A stretch of 64,000 nt of DNA from Silene latifolia (lineage: Eukaryota > Streptophyta > Magnoliopsida > Caryophyllales > Caryophyllaceae). The notes under the pieces were generated by a model, which was not told the DNA's origin, did no database searches, and worked only from the letters and a program-made list of their open reading frames with translations. Both the position numbers and the translations under genes were made by a program. The stretch is taken from the NCBI RefSeq assembly GCF_048544455.1, contig NC_133538.1:37945469-38009468 (forward strand). Direction: 5' to 3'. Shown here in pieces: positions 45,821 through 56,852 of this stretch. Every line of letters begins with the position of its first letter. Position 1 is the stretch's first letter.

Positions 45821-47388
45821 TCACTCGTCATCCTCCTCATCTTGGTAACCATATTGGTGAGAGCTCTCGGCTTGGTCATACCCTCTTGCTTGGCCCCAAT
45901 ACCCTCCTTGGTCAAACTCTCCTCCTTGACCCGAGTACCCTCCACCTTGGTTAGAATGTTCTCCGCCGTCGCGATCCCAAGCTTGGTTCCCTTGATTAGG
46001 AAACAAGTGTTGGGGTTGTGCCCAAGAGGGCTTAGGACCATTGGGGTCAATATACCCTTGTTGAGCCATGTTATAGTATTGGGGATAAAGGGCCAAGTAG
46101 TTGTCGACCCTCCCTTCATGTACCTCGAGGTCCACTCTATTCATGAGTTTCATCAAATCATTAATACCCGGAGTATTGGGGATTTCCGGTCGGAATTCGG
46201 TATAAGGAGTAGGGTTGGTGGGATAGGCACATAGGAAGGTGGGCGAGTAGGCCTTCCCGGTACCCCACGAGGTACTTGTTGTTGGCGGGGTGGCTCTTCC
46301 CTTTGAGGGGGATTGTCGAGAATTTGGATATCAAGGAGGTAGTTTGGTGGAGGGGAATATGGGCTCAATCTTGGGTCGATGCCCGGTATCTTCCAACCCT
46401 CAAGGATGATTGAGGTGTATCCTTTGGTGTACCATTCTACACTCCCGTCTTGAGTGTAGTTACACCACCGGTGATGGGTGAAGACGGTGTGCTCATCAAT
46501 CAAAGTCCTCCCCTCAACAGGAGTATAGATCCCCTGGGCGTTGAATCCGGGGCAAAGGTAGTTGGCCAAAATAGTAATTAGACCTCCCATTACGAAGGTC
46601 TTGAGTTGGGTGGTCCCTTGAGCAAAATCATGAAACCTAGTAAGTATCTCAAGGGGTGTGTTGAAGTTATAACGCCTCGTCCCCCCGAACATTCAAATAG
46701 GACTCAAGAAAAGTTAAATCAATGAGAGTACACCTATCTTGTTCGTACCTCCCATTGATGGTACCGGCCACAAAGCGCTCGGTGATTCGAATCACCGGAT
46801 GTTGGATGGCGAAGGTGTAGCATTGCTTTAAACCGGTAAAATTCCTCTCGGAAATAGCCCTCCAAAGATGGTCCACATCGAAATTATCGGGTTTATCGGT
46901 ATAGTTGGTGGGCACTTCAAGACCGAAAATGTAGGCAAATTGATCAAGGGAAAGACAATGGTCTAGGTTGCACAACCTAAACTCCATGCCTACAGTTGTT
47001 CGAGTATTCGTTACAATGCGAAGGCTACTCAAAAACTCAAGGGTGAGACTAAGGTACGTCTCCTCATGGGCATGGAAAAGTTTTCCAATCCCTAGGCCAT
47101 CAAAGAACATCTCGGTGGGGTACCTTATCCTAAGGGTTTCCAATACCCTAGTATCTATAAATTGAGTGGGTTCATAGTTCTTACCTAGCAATTTGACAAA
47201 GTTCTTGCGGTGGTCATCGGATTCGAAAAGCACCTCTTGGAAGTACTCAAGTTGTTCAATTCCTCCTCTCATTATGGGACGGAAGTTCCTTGGTAGCGCT
47301 ACCTCTCGCGGGGTTGAGGAGGATGATCCCTTGCGTTTCTTCTGGTGGATTCAACCAACTTCTTAGCCTTGCCCTTGAGGTTCATCAT
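45821..47388 (-). pseudogene. Athila ORF-1-like (env-position) gene, frameshifted
   Basis: It starts at ATG 47388 (minus) with a basic N-terminus (MMNLKGKAKK). A small shift lies near 47290. A 200-residue stretch (47272-46667) with FDGLGIGKLF, YLSLTLEFLSSL and FGLEVPTNY follows. A frame change at about 46680 leads to RYNFNTPLEILTRF and the ANYLCPGF region, then a Pro-rich segment. A second frame change near 46155 gives a Gln/Gly-rich acidic tail. This arrangement resembles the ATHILA ORF-1 family found downstream of pol in Athila elements and sometimes called env-like. Family membership is from recognition, not a search. No signal peptide or clear membrane span is visible. Confidence 0.75.
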
Positions 47389-47519
47389 CTTGAAGTTGAG
47401 GAAATGGGGGTTTAGTTGGCTTTTGATGTGAGGGGAGTGTTTTTGAGGATGGAGATGAGTGTTTTAGGGTTTGATAAGGTGAAGAAATGAGGGAGAAAGG
47501 GGGGTGATTTTATAGAAGA

Positions 47520-47945
47520 AAGGGGAATCCGAGCGGATAAGGGTGGGACCTGGCCGAATTGTTCGAGAAAAAGGGCCCAATCCGAGCGTCTTTGTTGCGG
47601 GACGGGCGTCTTTAGCTTGTAGAAGACGGGCGTCTTCCTTCAAATCCACGCGGATTTTAAGACAGGGCCTCAGCTAATTTGGGAGCAGGAAGAAGACGGG
47701 CATCTTCTGCGTTGAGACGGGCGGCTCACTCGGGACGGGCGGATTTTCAAGAATCCGCTCGGATTTCCTGGCAGTTTCAAAATCTTGTTTCAGATGACAT
47801 TCATGACGGGCGTCCCGTGGAGAATACGAGCGTCTTTTTTCAGGACGGGCGTGTTGCTCTGAATCCGCCCGGATTCTGAGACAGTGCCAGCCATTTATTT
47901 GACGAGGGTCCTGGACGGGCGTCCAGGCCTCGGGACAGGCGTCTT
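47520..47945 (-). repeat. Internal dyad-word cluster of Athila-3
   Basis: More than ten GACGGGCGTC-type words and several ATCCGAGCGGAT/ATCCGCTCGGAT words lie in 425 bp between the gag-derived and ORF-1-like genes. They are the same two words as in this element's LTRs. Confidence 0.85.
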
Positions 47946-48179
47946 CAGCTCCTTTTCTTCTTTTTCTTTCTTTTCCTTGCACAATCATACCCTTTCACTG
48001 ATTTGCTATTCCTCCTTATCTTTTTCTGAAATTTGCTCAATGAAAATGTAAGATGGCTCTCTCTCTCACTACTCTCATGCAAGAAATCAAATACAAATGC
48101 AAGAATGTACAATATTATACAAAGTAAGGAGTCCAAGAAATATCATACAAATGGTGGTTTAAGATAGGACTCCACCAAA

Positions 48180-49547
48180 CTAGTTCAAATTGTAGAAATT
48201 CTTGTCCATAGAGCTCAAGGCTCTTAATAAGAGATCAAAAGCTTGTGAACAAGTTCCAAATAGACACAAGTATGGGTTGCTCCATTTGAACATGAAATTT
48301 GGCCAAGGAAGCTTGTAAAATGTTCTTTCTTTTGCTTTGTCCTCGGCACTAGAGCTTTTCCAATGTTTCCAATAAACAAGCCCATGATTCTTTTCCATGA
48401 AGTATGGTTCATTTTCATCCATATACTTCCACTCACCAACCTCTTCTTCAATTTCGGTAATGATGATAGCATTTGAATTTGTCAATCCTTCAATAGTAGA
48501 AGGAGAATTTTTATGGCATTGATGATAGAGTTCCTTAGAAGTTGTCATTGTGGGTGCCAAGTCTCCACAAGTAGCTTCACGAGCAAGCTTCTCTTTGAGC
48601 TTTTTCACCAAGTAGCTTTTGTACGATACTCCTCCTCAATGATCATTGGCTCCAAGATAGGTGTCAAGTGGTCTTTATGAAGAATAGGGGAAGGACGTTC
48701 TTCATCATGATAGGGTATCTCAAATGTCTCAAGGATAGGCTCCTCAAGCAAGGTGATATTACGAGTCCATCCTTTAAGCTCATCATCATTGTTGCTATCT
48801 TCATATGAATCATAAATGGGAGCTTCATTTAACTCTTTCTCCAATGTCTCAACATTCACTTCAAAGGACACACCCTCATACTCACAAAGGCTAAGAGTAC
48901 TTGGCTTACTCAACCTCATGTCTTCCTCATCGAACACAACACTTTCATAGTCACAAGAGCTCAAGGAGATTGGCTCTTCCCATTCTTCACTTTTCGTATC
49001 AAAAGTTACTACTTCAAATTCGTATTCATGCTCAATGTCCAAAGAATGGTGGGGAGTGATTGCTTGGGATTCTTTCATTTGGACAATTTGAATCTCCAAT
49101 TCCTCACCTTGGGCAACAATGCCTTGAAGAACATTATCGCTCTTTTGGCTCTCCTCTAGCATTTGTTTGAAGAAGTTTTGTTGATCTCCCATCATTTGGA
49201 GAATCACATTTTGAATGGGTTCGTCGTCTTGTTGTGGGTAAGTGTGAAAATGGTTGTATTGTGGCATTTGGAATTGGTTGCAAAGTGAGTTTTGGGTGGG
49301 TGGTCGTTGTTGATATTGGATGTGGTGGTTTTGGTGGGAAAAGTTGGGAAAAATTGGGGTAGTAGTTAGGATTTTCATTGTACAAATAGTAAGGTAGGTT
49401 TGTGTTTACTTGCTCCTCAAACTCCCCATACCCATAGTCATACTCAAAGAATCCACCACATACTTCATGTACCAAGTCTTGGGCCATCATAGCTAAGACA
49501 AGAAAGCAACTACAAGCATGGAAACTACACAAAACCGGTAAGAACAA
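48180..49547 (-). pseudogene. Gag-position ORF of Athila-3, acidic, frameshifted
   Basis: It lies just after the primer site. An N-terminal part (about 49490-49380) is Tyr/Asn/Glu-rich. The frame at 49378-48605 has a Gln/Asn-rich start, a coiled-coil-like stretch (QQNFFKQMLEESQK) and an acidic region with two related repeats around LSSCDYE and LSLCEYE. A shift at about 48608 leads to the last 143 codons, ending with FDLLLRALSSMD. This C-terminal phrase parallels FDRLLRALS-x-FD of Athila-1 and -2. No Gag helix domain can be seen here, so common origin with the other two rests on position and the C-terminus. Confidence 0.55.
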
Positions 49548-49625
49548 TCCTTGAGGAACAAGTTCCTCAAGGTGAGAGCAAAATTAAAATAGACAAACAA
49601 GTAAGAACTTAATCACATAGCACCA

Positions 49626-49643
49626 TCCCCGGCAACGGCGCCA
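49626..49643 (-). promoter_or_regulatory. Athila-3 primer binding site, tRNA-Asp
   Basis: On the minus strand TGGCGCCGTTGCCGGGGA is a perfect 18-base match to the complement of plant tRNA-Asp, three bases after the LTR end CACACCA. Confidence 0.93.
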
Positions 49644-49646
49644 TTT

Positions 49647-51297
49647 TGGTGTGGATGTGATGTCGTCGGGTCACATCCAATCAAACACATTTATATTTCT
49701 CAACAAACTACTAGTTAGTGGTAAGTCGAGGTCGATCCATGGGACGGTGTGCTTTGGGTTCTAAGTCTATCTATCTCAATTTATGCTAGTGTCACAATTT
49801 GTTTGGGTTTGTAGTTGTGTTCTAGACTAGAGCAAATAATATAGTAAAGCAAGCAATAAAAGGAACGATGTAAGCAAACGATTAAAAGTGCTAGGATATC
49901 ATGGGGTCATAGGGGATTCATGGTGTTGATCATACAAACATGTTTACAATTATAAGCAAGCAATTAATGTTATGGAGGAACCGAGTTGCTTTATGTCTTA
50001 CGGTTCATAGGAAGAGTTGGGTCCCGGAGCTGAATCGATTAGATTGTACAACACCTACAAGTCGACTTACTTTCCTCCTATTCAACTTCTATGCATGGTC
50101 TAACAAGACTTGAGGTTGTTTATATCTTACAAGTCAAGTTGAGTAGATAAGAGATGGTTGTAAATGCAAGGATTCATAAGCTTTGCATTTCATCAAACAT
50201 AACATGTGCATAAAGTTGACATCACAACAAGCAAGCAATTTTATCATGTGAACATATTAGTTTAAGCATGAATCAATCCCATGTTGGTTTCCCCTAATTA
50301 CCCACTAATCCTAGCTAAAAGACTACTCACTTATTATCATAGGAAATATGTCATTAATGGTGTCAATCATCACAACAAGTATAAACATGATAATAGAATG
50401 AAGAAATGAACAATAAAGATTAAAGAGTAAAGGAATTATACCAAACTTGAGATGATCCAAATAATAAAGCAAAGAATAATAGAAGAAACTTGATTGATTG
50501 ATGAAGAGTTGTCAATTCTCCAAAAATAACCTAATAATCTTCAATTACCTAAAAGTAACAAACTTGAACAATATTAAGGAGAGATTAATGTGAGATTTGT
50601 GAAAGATTAAAGAGTAGTCTATTCTAATCTACTCCTAATCTAATCTAAGAAGGATTCTTAATATGGAGGCTTAACCTAACCTAAAACTTCATCCAAAAAG
50701 CTCTCCTTTGATTATTTACAAGTGGGGTATTTATAGTAGAGCTTCATTAAGTTAACTAAGGCTAAATTAGTAATTACATCTTTGAGTTTAGAGCAGGGAA
50801 ACGCTAGTCTTTTTGGAAGGATGAGCATCTTGGCGGAAAATGTCGCGGTCCGTCCGTCTAGGGAGGAAGACGCTCGGATTCTTGAGATTGGGCACGGGCG
50901 TCTTCATGGGAATCCGCTCGGATTCTTTGGGGGAATCCGGGCGTCTTTGTTGCTTGGACGCACGGGTTGTCACTTCAGGACGGGCGTCTTGTGTGTAAGC
51001 CACACGTCTTCTGTGACAGAATCCTTTTTCTTCACTTTCTTTTTATTCTTGTAGGATTGGTCTTTAGTTCTCGCTTCCTCTTCATACTAGTCCATCAAAC
51101 ATCGTCAAATAGCTTCCGAATACGCACGAAAGACGGGAATTTCCGCCTTATTATCTTCTTTCCTACAAAACATACGAAATGCACTAGGAAAGCAAAATAG
51201 AAAGCATTTGACGGATAAAATGGTCGTAGAATGTTATAATAGTATGCAAAATAGGCTCAATTAGGGGACTAAATATGCTCAAATAATGGTCACATCA
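49647..51297 (-). repeat. Athila-3 5' LTR
   Basis: The LTR is 1651 bp, the same length as the 3' LTR, and starts TGATGTGACC on the minus strand. The word cluster lies at about 50820-51012. The frames in it duplicate those of the other LTR and are not genes. Confidence 0.92.
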
Positions 51298-51302
51298 GTT
51301 AC

Positions 51303-52319
51303 CAAGGACCCAGCAAGGTAACAATATGATTTTGTTTATCGTTGACCGTTTAACGAAGTCAGCTCATTTTATTCAAATTAAAGATACTTGGAGTAAGATT
51401 CAGCTAGCTTTGGGGTACAGGAAGCATGTGGTTCAGTTACATGGGGTACAAAGGATATAGTGTCGGATCAGAATGCGAGGTTTATATCACGGCTTTGGCA
51501 AGAGTTACAGGAATTGATGGGAACTACCTTAAAGATGAGTACAACATTTCATCCTACGACAGATGTCAAACTGAAAGAACCATAAAGACTTTAGAGGACA
51601 TGTTACGAGATTATGCTATGGAATTTGGTGGGAGTTAGGAGGATAGCCTTGATTTGATAGAGTTTTCATACAACAACAGCTATCACTCCAGTATCGAGAT
51701 GACACCTTTTGAGGATTTATATGGCAGGAAGTTTAGGAGTCCGGTTTTTCAGAATGACAATGTTGAAGCTATAATATTAGGACCACAGGTGGTGCAAGAT
51801 ATGATTCAGCAAGTACACTTGATTCGCCAAAAGATGAAACTAGTTCAAGATAGACAAAAGATTTACGCAAATTTGCATCGCAGGGACATTAAATTTGCGG
51901 TAGGTGACAATGTCCTCGTGAAAGTGTCACCTACGCGAGGAATTATGAGGCTTGCAAAGAGAGAAAAGTTGAGTCAGAAGTTCATCGGCCCTTATGAGAT
52001 TTTAGATCGGATAGGTGAAGTAGCCTATCGGCTCGCGTTACCACCATCGCTTGATCGGGTCCATAAAGTGTTTCATGTGTCACAACTCTGCAAGTATGTG
52101 AGTGATCCGTCACATGTACTTGAGGTTGAGAATATCGAGTTAGATGAGGCTCTAACTTATGCAGAGGTTCCTAAGGAGATCTTGGATCATAAGGTAAGCA
52201 AGACAAGGAAAGGTGAAACCGTCTTTCTTAAGGTTCTATGGTTTCATCACAACATGGAAGAAGCCACTTGGGAACCGGAGGAGTTTATGAGAGAGCGCTA
52301 CCCACACCTTTTTGATTAG
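51303..52319 (+). pseudogene. Chromovirus D integrase core, C-terminus and chromodomain
   Basis: The gene resumes after Athila-3 with VDRLTKSAHFIQ-like integrase core in a broken frame. The second catalytic Asp sits in SDQNARF (about 51465), and the Glu region (TERTIKTLEDML) is at about 51572-51605. A 221-codon open frame from 51654 to 52319 covers the integrase C-terminus (GPYEILDRIGEVAYRLALP, V-FHVSQLCKY). It ends in a chromodomain-like segment with VLWFHHNMEEATWEPEE, which places D among chromoviruses, most like the Tekay/Del group. Only the last part is uninterrupted. Confidence 0.9.
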
Positions 52320-52573
52320 GTATGTTTGGTTACGGGAACGTAACCGTTGTCTTTTATAAGGGGGGGGGGGGATAGGAGATGGTCGCATGTGTGTTTTTAG
52401 TTAGTTTGAGGTTGGTATGGTTGTGTTGTTGTGTTGTTGGTTTGTGTGAGCTATAGTTGGGTTGTTTAGTTGGTCATAGGGGGTGTTGTTAGTATCTTTG
52501 GGTAGTTAGTGTTGCTTTTGTTTTTGGTATGGTATGAACTTCGGGGACGAAGTTCGTTTTAAGGAGGGGAGAT
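52320..52573 (+). other. 3' UTR of element D with a 12-G run and polypurine tract
   Basis: Noncoding. It contains G12 at 52360-52371, and AAGGAGGGGAGAT (52561-52573) immediately before the LTR start, the expected plus-strand primer. Confidence 0.8.
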
Positions 52574-53535
52574 TGTAATACCACTGTTTTCTGGTCATTA
52601 GTTACTCGGTAGAATAAGTGGAATTTGATTGAGTAGGTTGTCGTCTGACTTCTAGTCAAGTTACTGTCCAAGAGCACTCGGCCAAGTAGTGAGATACTTA
52701 GCCGAGTAGATCGTAATCGGCCGAGTACCCCAGGTACTCGACCGAGTACCCGGTCTGACGGGTTTATTCCGCGGTTTTGATTAAGGTGATTAGAGATTAT
52801 AAATTTCGTGTTATCAGTTTACAAATCATTTTTACAAAACCTAACGACGCCTATCACCACTCTAATCACCCTAATCACTTCCAAGGCTATTTGATTGATC
52901 TTGAGTCTTTATCCGTCTTCCTTATATCGATTCTGTTGGTAAGTCACTAGTACCTTGTTTATTAGTTATATTGTCTTTTAGGGTTTTGCCCTAATTGTTT
53001 AGGTTGAGAAAATGGTTGTTTGGCATGATTGTGACCTCAAGTATGGTTGTGATTATTGCTAGGTGACGAGTTCGTAGAGGAACAATTCTAGCTTCCGTTG
53101 TTGTGTTGTTGATTGCAGATTCGCTAATAAGGTAGGGTTTTTCTTACTTAGTTGCCTGATTAATTAAATATAAGATGATGATGGTTGATTTTTTTGGCAT
53201 GATTACTATGATTATTGTGATTGTGATATATTGGATGATTTGGTTTGGTTGGTTGTGGTTCTTGAGGTACGTCCTCGGCTGAGTGGAGTCATCATCGGGA
53301 ATGGCTTCACGCCCTTGGATCGCCCCTTATGGTTCCCGTCACAATGGGATGTGCACACTAATGGACATGGGTTATTCACTCTTAGAGTTGAGCGGGGATT
53401 AGGTGGTAAGGTTGCGGTCCCCACTGGCGGGCTGGATTACCTGTTGCGATGGGTAATTTGATAGGGCTACACACTTTAGTGCGTAGTCAATGATTGGAGA
53501 TTATTGGAGTTGGAGGAATATGTGATGAATTGTTT
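52574..53535 (+). repeat. Chromovirus D 3' LTR, interrupted
   Basis: It starts TGTAATACCACTG. It has a dyad-word cluster (CTCGGCCAAG, CTCGACCGAG variants) at 52672-52755 and matches 28454-28982 and 32515-32557 of the 5' LTR. Homology stops after GATGAATTGTTT at 53535, where foreign sequence begins. The remaining ~430 bp should lie beyond the right edge. Confidence 0.85.
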
Positions 53536-55180
53536 CTCTCTCTTCGACCATCATCATCTCCGTCGCCATTTCCGATCGTCTTCTCCGATCATTGTCTCTG
53601 ATCATCACTCTCCTACCTTCATCGTCTCCGATCATCACTCTCCGATCATCTGCTTCTCAAATTACGGCTCAATTCATTCATCACCAGCATTTTCGCGAGA
53701 TTTATCAATCTCATTCTTACAAATTAAGGTAATATGCTTCTCAAATTAATGGCGATTCCACTCTAATTTTATCATACATGTATTTTTTTTCTCCGATATT
53801 CATTAATTCCTATCTATCTATTAACCCTAATTTGCAGTAATTTCCCTAATTAAAGTCTTTCATTGTTATTCTATGACGAATTCTTAGATTTCTCGTCTTA
53901 TTTTCGATTGCATGTTCGAATTTTTGTTCTACGTTTCGAAAATGTGGAATTTAGATGATGTCTGGATTATTAATGATCTATGCTGCTAAGATCTGTCAAT
54001 TTGCTTGATTATTTCGGATGTTCGCTATAGGTTTAGGTTCTACGGATTATAATTTTTGAGTGTCTAGCATGATAAGCTGATTGTGTCACCAATTCGCATT
54101 GAATTTATTTTGAATCAAATTTGTACATTTTTCAAGTCTTTCTGCAGCAACATCAGATTGTGTCAAGAGTTAAGACGATACATTTAACTCATTTTCATAG
54201 AAATTCATAGTTTATATGTTGCTTATAGTCTAGTGAGTTCTGCATTTTTGTTCTGATTGCATGTTCAAGTAATTTTTTATAATTGAATTTGCGGATTTAT
54301 GATGATCTTTTGGTTTTAATGATCTTTATTGCTCGGATCTGGTAGTTTCTTGATGTTTCAGATTTTTTTAGCCAATTAGGCTTAGGTTTTAGGATACCCG
54401 TCCTCTGTACATGCATGAAATAAGGTCGAGTGTGAATGAAATAGGGTTCAATGTGAATCAAATAAGGTTCTGTCTACATCAAATAAGGTGTCACTTTAAA
54501 ATTAGCAGTTGGTCCATTGTCAATAAGGTGCCAATGGTTAATTAGTAGTTTGCCCTTGACTTGGAAAATCTACATATTTTGTTTACATTTTAATGCTCTC
54601 GATTGTGCATTGGCCGAAATTTCTATTTTCACCCGTGTTAACATCAGTCAATGCATTCACAGATATGAGGTGAAAGACTGTTGCAATGAAGAAAAAAACA
54701 CCAGTAAAAAAACACCAATAAAAGGAGGTAGATCAGTGAAAGATTATTTCCCACCGAACCCAACAAATTCAAGCATAAATGCTGTTGTTGACCAAAGTAC
54801 GTTGAGTAATAAAATCTGCATAGCTTCGTCTGTTTTTTGTGTTTCATCCCTTACCCCAGAATAATGATAGACTACATTTTAATGCTCTCTCTAAACTTGG
54901 ATGCAATACCTGTATTGCATGTTTAATGTGATATTTCCTGAATTTATCTTAGTGCTTTTCTGCATGCTTAATGTGATATTTCAAATGACGGAATGCTTGT
55001 ACTCTTTCTGTTTTTTTTCATTCGAGAGTTCAATTTGTGATGCTTATAGGTCATTCTCTTACTGGTCAATTACTTATACATAGCCAAGTATGGTCAATTG
55101 GTGCAAGGGGTGGGTAGTCAATATTGTTGTAGAAGATAAAGCACTTTTTGCCGAGAATTACGTAAGAGAAAAAAAAAAGA
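53536..55180 (+). other. 5' leader-like region with a possible short first exon
   Basis: A TC-rich, ATCATC-rich stretch (53536-53730) ends in AAG/GTAATAT, which looks like a transcribed leader and 5' splice site. AT-rich intron-like sequence follows. At 54686 an ATG opens a short Lys/Thr-rich frame (M-K-K-K-T-P-V-K-K-T-P) continuing for about 38 codons. A cluster of four 21-bp units is at 54413-54495. No known domain. Confidence 0.35.
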
Positions 55181-55189
55181 GTCTTTGAG

Positions 55190-55776
55190 TTTTTCATTTG
55201 ATCCCTTAGTCAAAGTTCAGCTCACTAACAACCGTTATCAAGCCCAACTTGATGATGTTTTCAATAATCAAGATCTAGTGAATAACATATTTAACCGAGT
55301 CAATTGTTACGAAGATAAGGCAAACATGGCGTTGGTCTGTAGGAATTAGTCTCGGCTTTTCCTCATACACCCAAGTGCACCTCGCATTGAACATGCATAT
55401 GGCCTTTCTCTACGGACCAATGATATCAATGGTGTAAGAATTATTCGTAGGGGTCCTAGAATAATTTATAAAAGATGCAAATGCTTTATGACTGAAGATT
55501 TGGCAGCTAAACTGCTCCTGCATCATCAACAAGAGAAAAATTCTTTTCAAAGAGAACACCTTAACGCTCTCGATGATGTTGAACGCGCACATGTGAATGA
55601 GTTGCTTCATGCTTTAGCTACGCCATCTCCAGCACGTGACATAGCAGTTGTCATTTCAACAGAGTTAACAACTCGGGCAACTTTACCTTTTTTTCGGTTT
55701 TTTCCTCGATATATAACTCAATTGCTCAAGTTTGTACCACTTTTTGGCATTTTGATGTCTGTGTATTTTGGCCTTT
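55190..55776 (+). pseudogene. Unrecognised coding segment with one in-frame stop
   Basis: A frame with coding-like composition runs from about 55190, with one TAG at about 55347. It has a phrase N-x-VNCYEDKANMALVCRN, then RLFLIH, and a helical, charged region from TEDLAAKLLLHHQQEK to ERAHVNELLHALA. The last ~35 codons look like read-through into intron. I do not recognise the family. It lies upstream of and in the same direction as the Ulp1-like modules and may be an exon of the same gene. Confidence 0.35.
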
Positions 55777-56143
55777 AACCGTTCAGGTGTTAAAGTTGCC
55801 CTATTTTCAGTCTTTTGTAGTACTCTTGTATAATTCCATGTATTAAGCCACCCTTGTATAATTATGTAGTCGGCTTTTTTTTTATTTTGGATGTTGTAAA
55901 ACTTTGTCATGTATGGATGATATGTTTAATTAATGAAGTTTCTTTTTCTTATTTTGTCAATCATCGAGCTTACATTGTTTCATAATTACATGTTTAATTG
56001 TAAATGTAGAGGGTTTGGGGTGCAATAGACTTCTGAATTCATGGAACAGCCTTGTAAATGCATCAAAAAATAATCTATGTGCATTAAATAACCCTGTATA
56101 TGCATGAAATAAGCTGCCTTCTTGACGCTACTTACTTTGACAG

Positions 56144-56268
56144 ATAATCCTCCCAAACCAAGTACTACAGCTGCAGAACCAGAACAAATTCCTCCGCGTC
56201 GACGGAGTCCGCGTATCCAACCAAAAGTTACCGAGCAAGTAACATCAGATATGCTTTCTGGTAACAAC
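56144..56268 (+). pseudogene. Duplicated exon copy (basic P-K-rich segment)
   Basis: After the acceptor TTTGACAG the frame reads NPPKPSTTAAEPEQIPPRRRSPR. The exon beginning at 57269 reads PPKPN-AAEAEQIS-RQRSP in the same place, after an identical TTTGACAG acceptor. The exon and its upstream intron end have been tandemly duplicated. No function can be named. Confidence 0.5.
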
Positions 56269-56462
56269 AATGGTGAGGGTTTACCCTTTCATGTCCCTTT
56301 TAAAGATTTCCAGTCCATGTCGTTTGTTCTAATATTAATGGTGATGGTTTGGGGTTCAATACCCTTGTGAATGCATCAAGTAGCCTTGTAGATGCATCAA
56401 AAAGCAATCCATATGCATTAACCAACCCTGCCTTATGGTTTCTCTCCCATTCAAATGACAAT

Positions 56463-56852
56463 AGCAAGGGAAGGGTTTAGGGTTAGATTAGGCGGGCCCG
56501 CGGTAGCGGTCCGCCTAATCCAACCCTAAACCCTTTCCCGTCCCGTTTTAGGATACCCGGGTCCCCTATTTTTAATCTCGTCCCCCAAAAAGGGTTGACT
56601 TTGCCCCTCTATGGTGTCTTTAGGTTTTCCTTCCTAAAACTGGACAGGAAAGGGTTTAGGGTTGGATTAGGCGGACCCGCGGTACCCTAGAGGGGCAGAG
56701 TGAACCCTTTTTAGGGACGGGATTAAAAATAGGGGCCCAGGTATCCTAAAACGGGACAGAAAAGGGTTTAGGGTTGGATTAGGCGGACCCGCTACCGCGG
56801 GTCCGCCTAATCCAACTCTAAACCCTTTCCCATCCCCCTTTAGGATACCCGG
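56463..56852. repeat. Compound foldback structure with telomere-like phrases
   Basis: Two short hairpins (about 56470-56537 and 56761-56832) each fold around GC-rich centres with GGATTAGGCGGACCCGC arms and the phrase GGGTTTAGGGTT. Between them a longer pair of arms (about 56539-56580 and 56705-56760) complement each other (GTCCCGTTTTAGGATACCC and its complement). A third partial copy of the GC-rich block lies in the middle. A remnant TTTTAGGATACCCG occurs at about 54388-54401. Confidence 0.75.

Larger units (their letters stand above)
42084..51297 (-). mobile_element. Athila-3: Athila-type element with ORF-1 (env-like) but no pol
   Basis: Two 1651-bp LTRs (42084-43734 and 49647-51297) flank 5.9 kb. 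Target duplications GTTAC stand at 42079-42083 and 51298-51302. On the minus strand the order is LTR, perfect tRNA-Asp primer site, gag-derived frames, dyad-word cluster, Athila ORF-1-like gene, noncoding region with hairpin, polypurine tract and LTR. Equal LTR lengths and few differences suggest it is among the younger insertions. It interrupts integrase of element D. Confidence 0.93.

Noticed and set aside
45842-46234. Plus-strand ORF opposite the Athila ORF-1-like gene
   Set aside because: Antisense shadow of the recognisable minus-strand gene.
43220-51200. Matching ORFs at 43220-43637 and 50782-51200
   Set aside because: These are the two LTRs of Athila-3; the frames cover the word cluster.
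52360-52371. Run of 12 G as a regulatory quadruplex
   Set aside because: A single homopolymer run in a decayed 3' UTR is more likely slippage or a sequencing artefact; no other G-tracts accompany it.
56463-56852. Interstitial telomere array
   Set aside because: Only isolated GGGTTTAGGGTT phrases occur within a larger foldback; there is no tandem TTTAGGG array.
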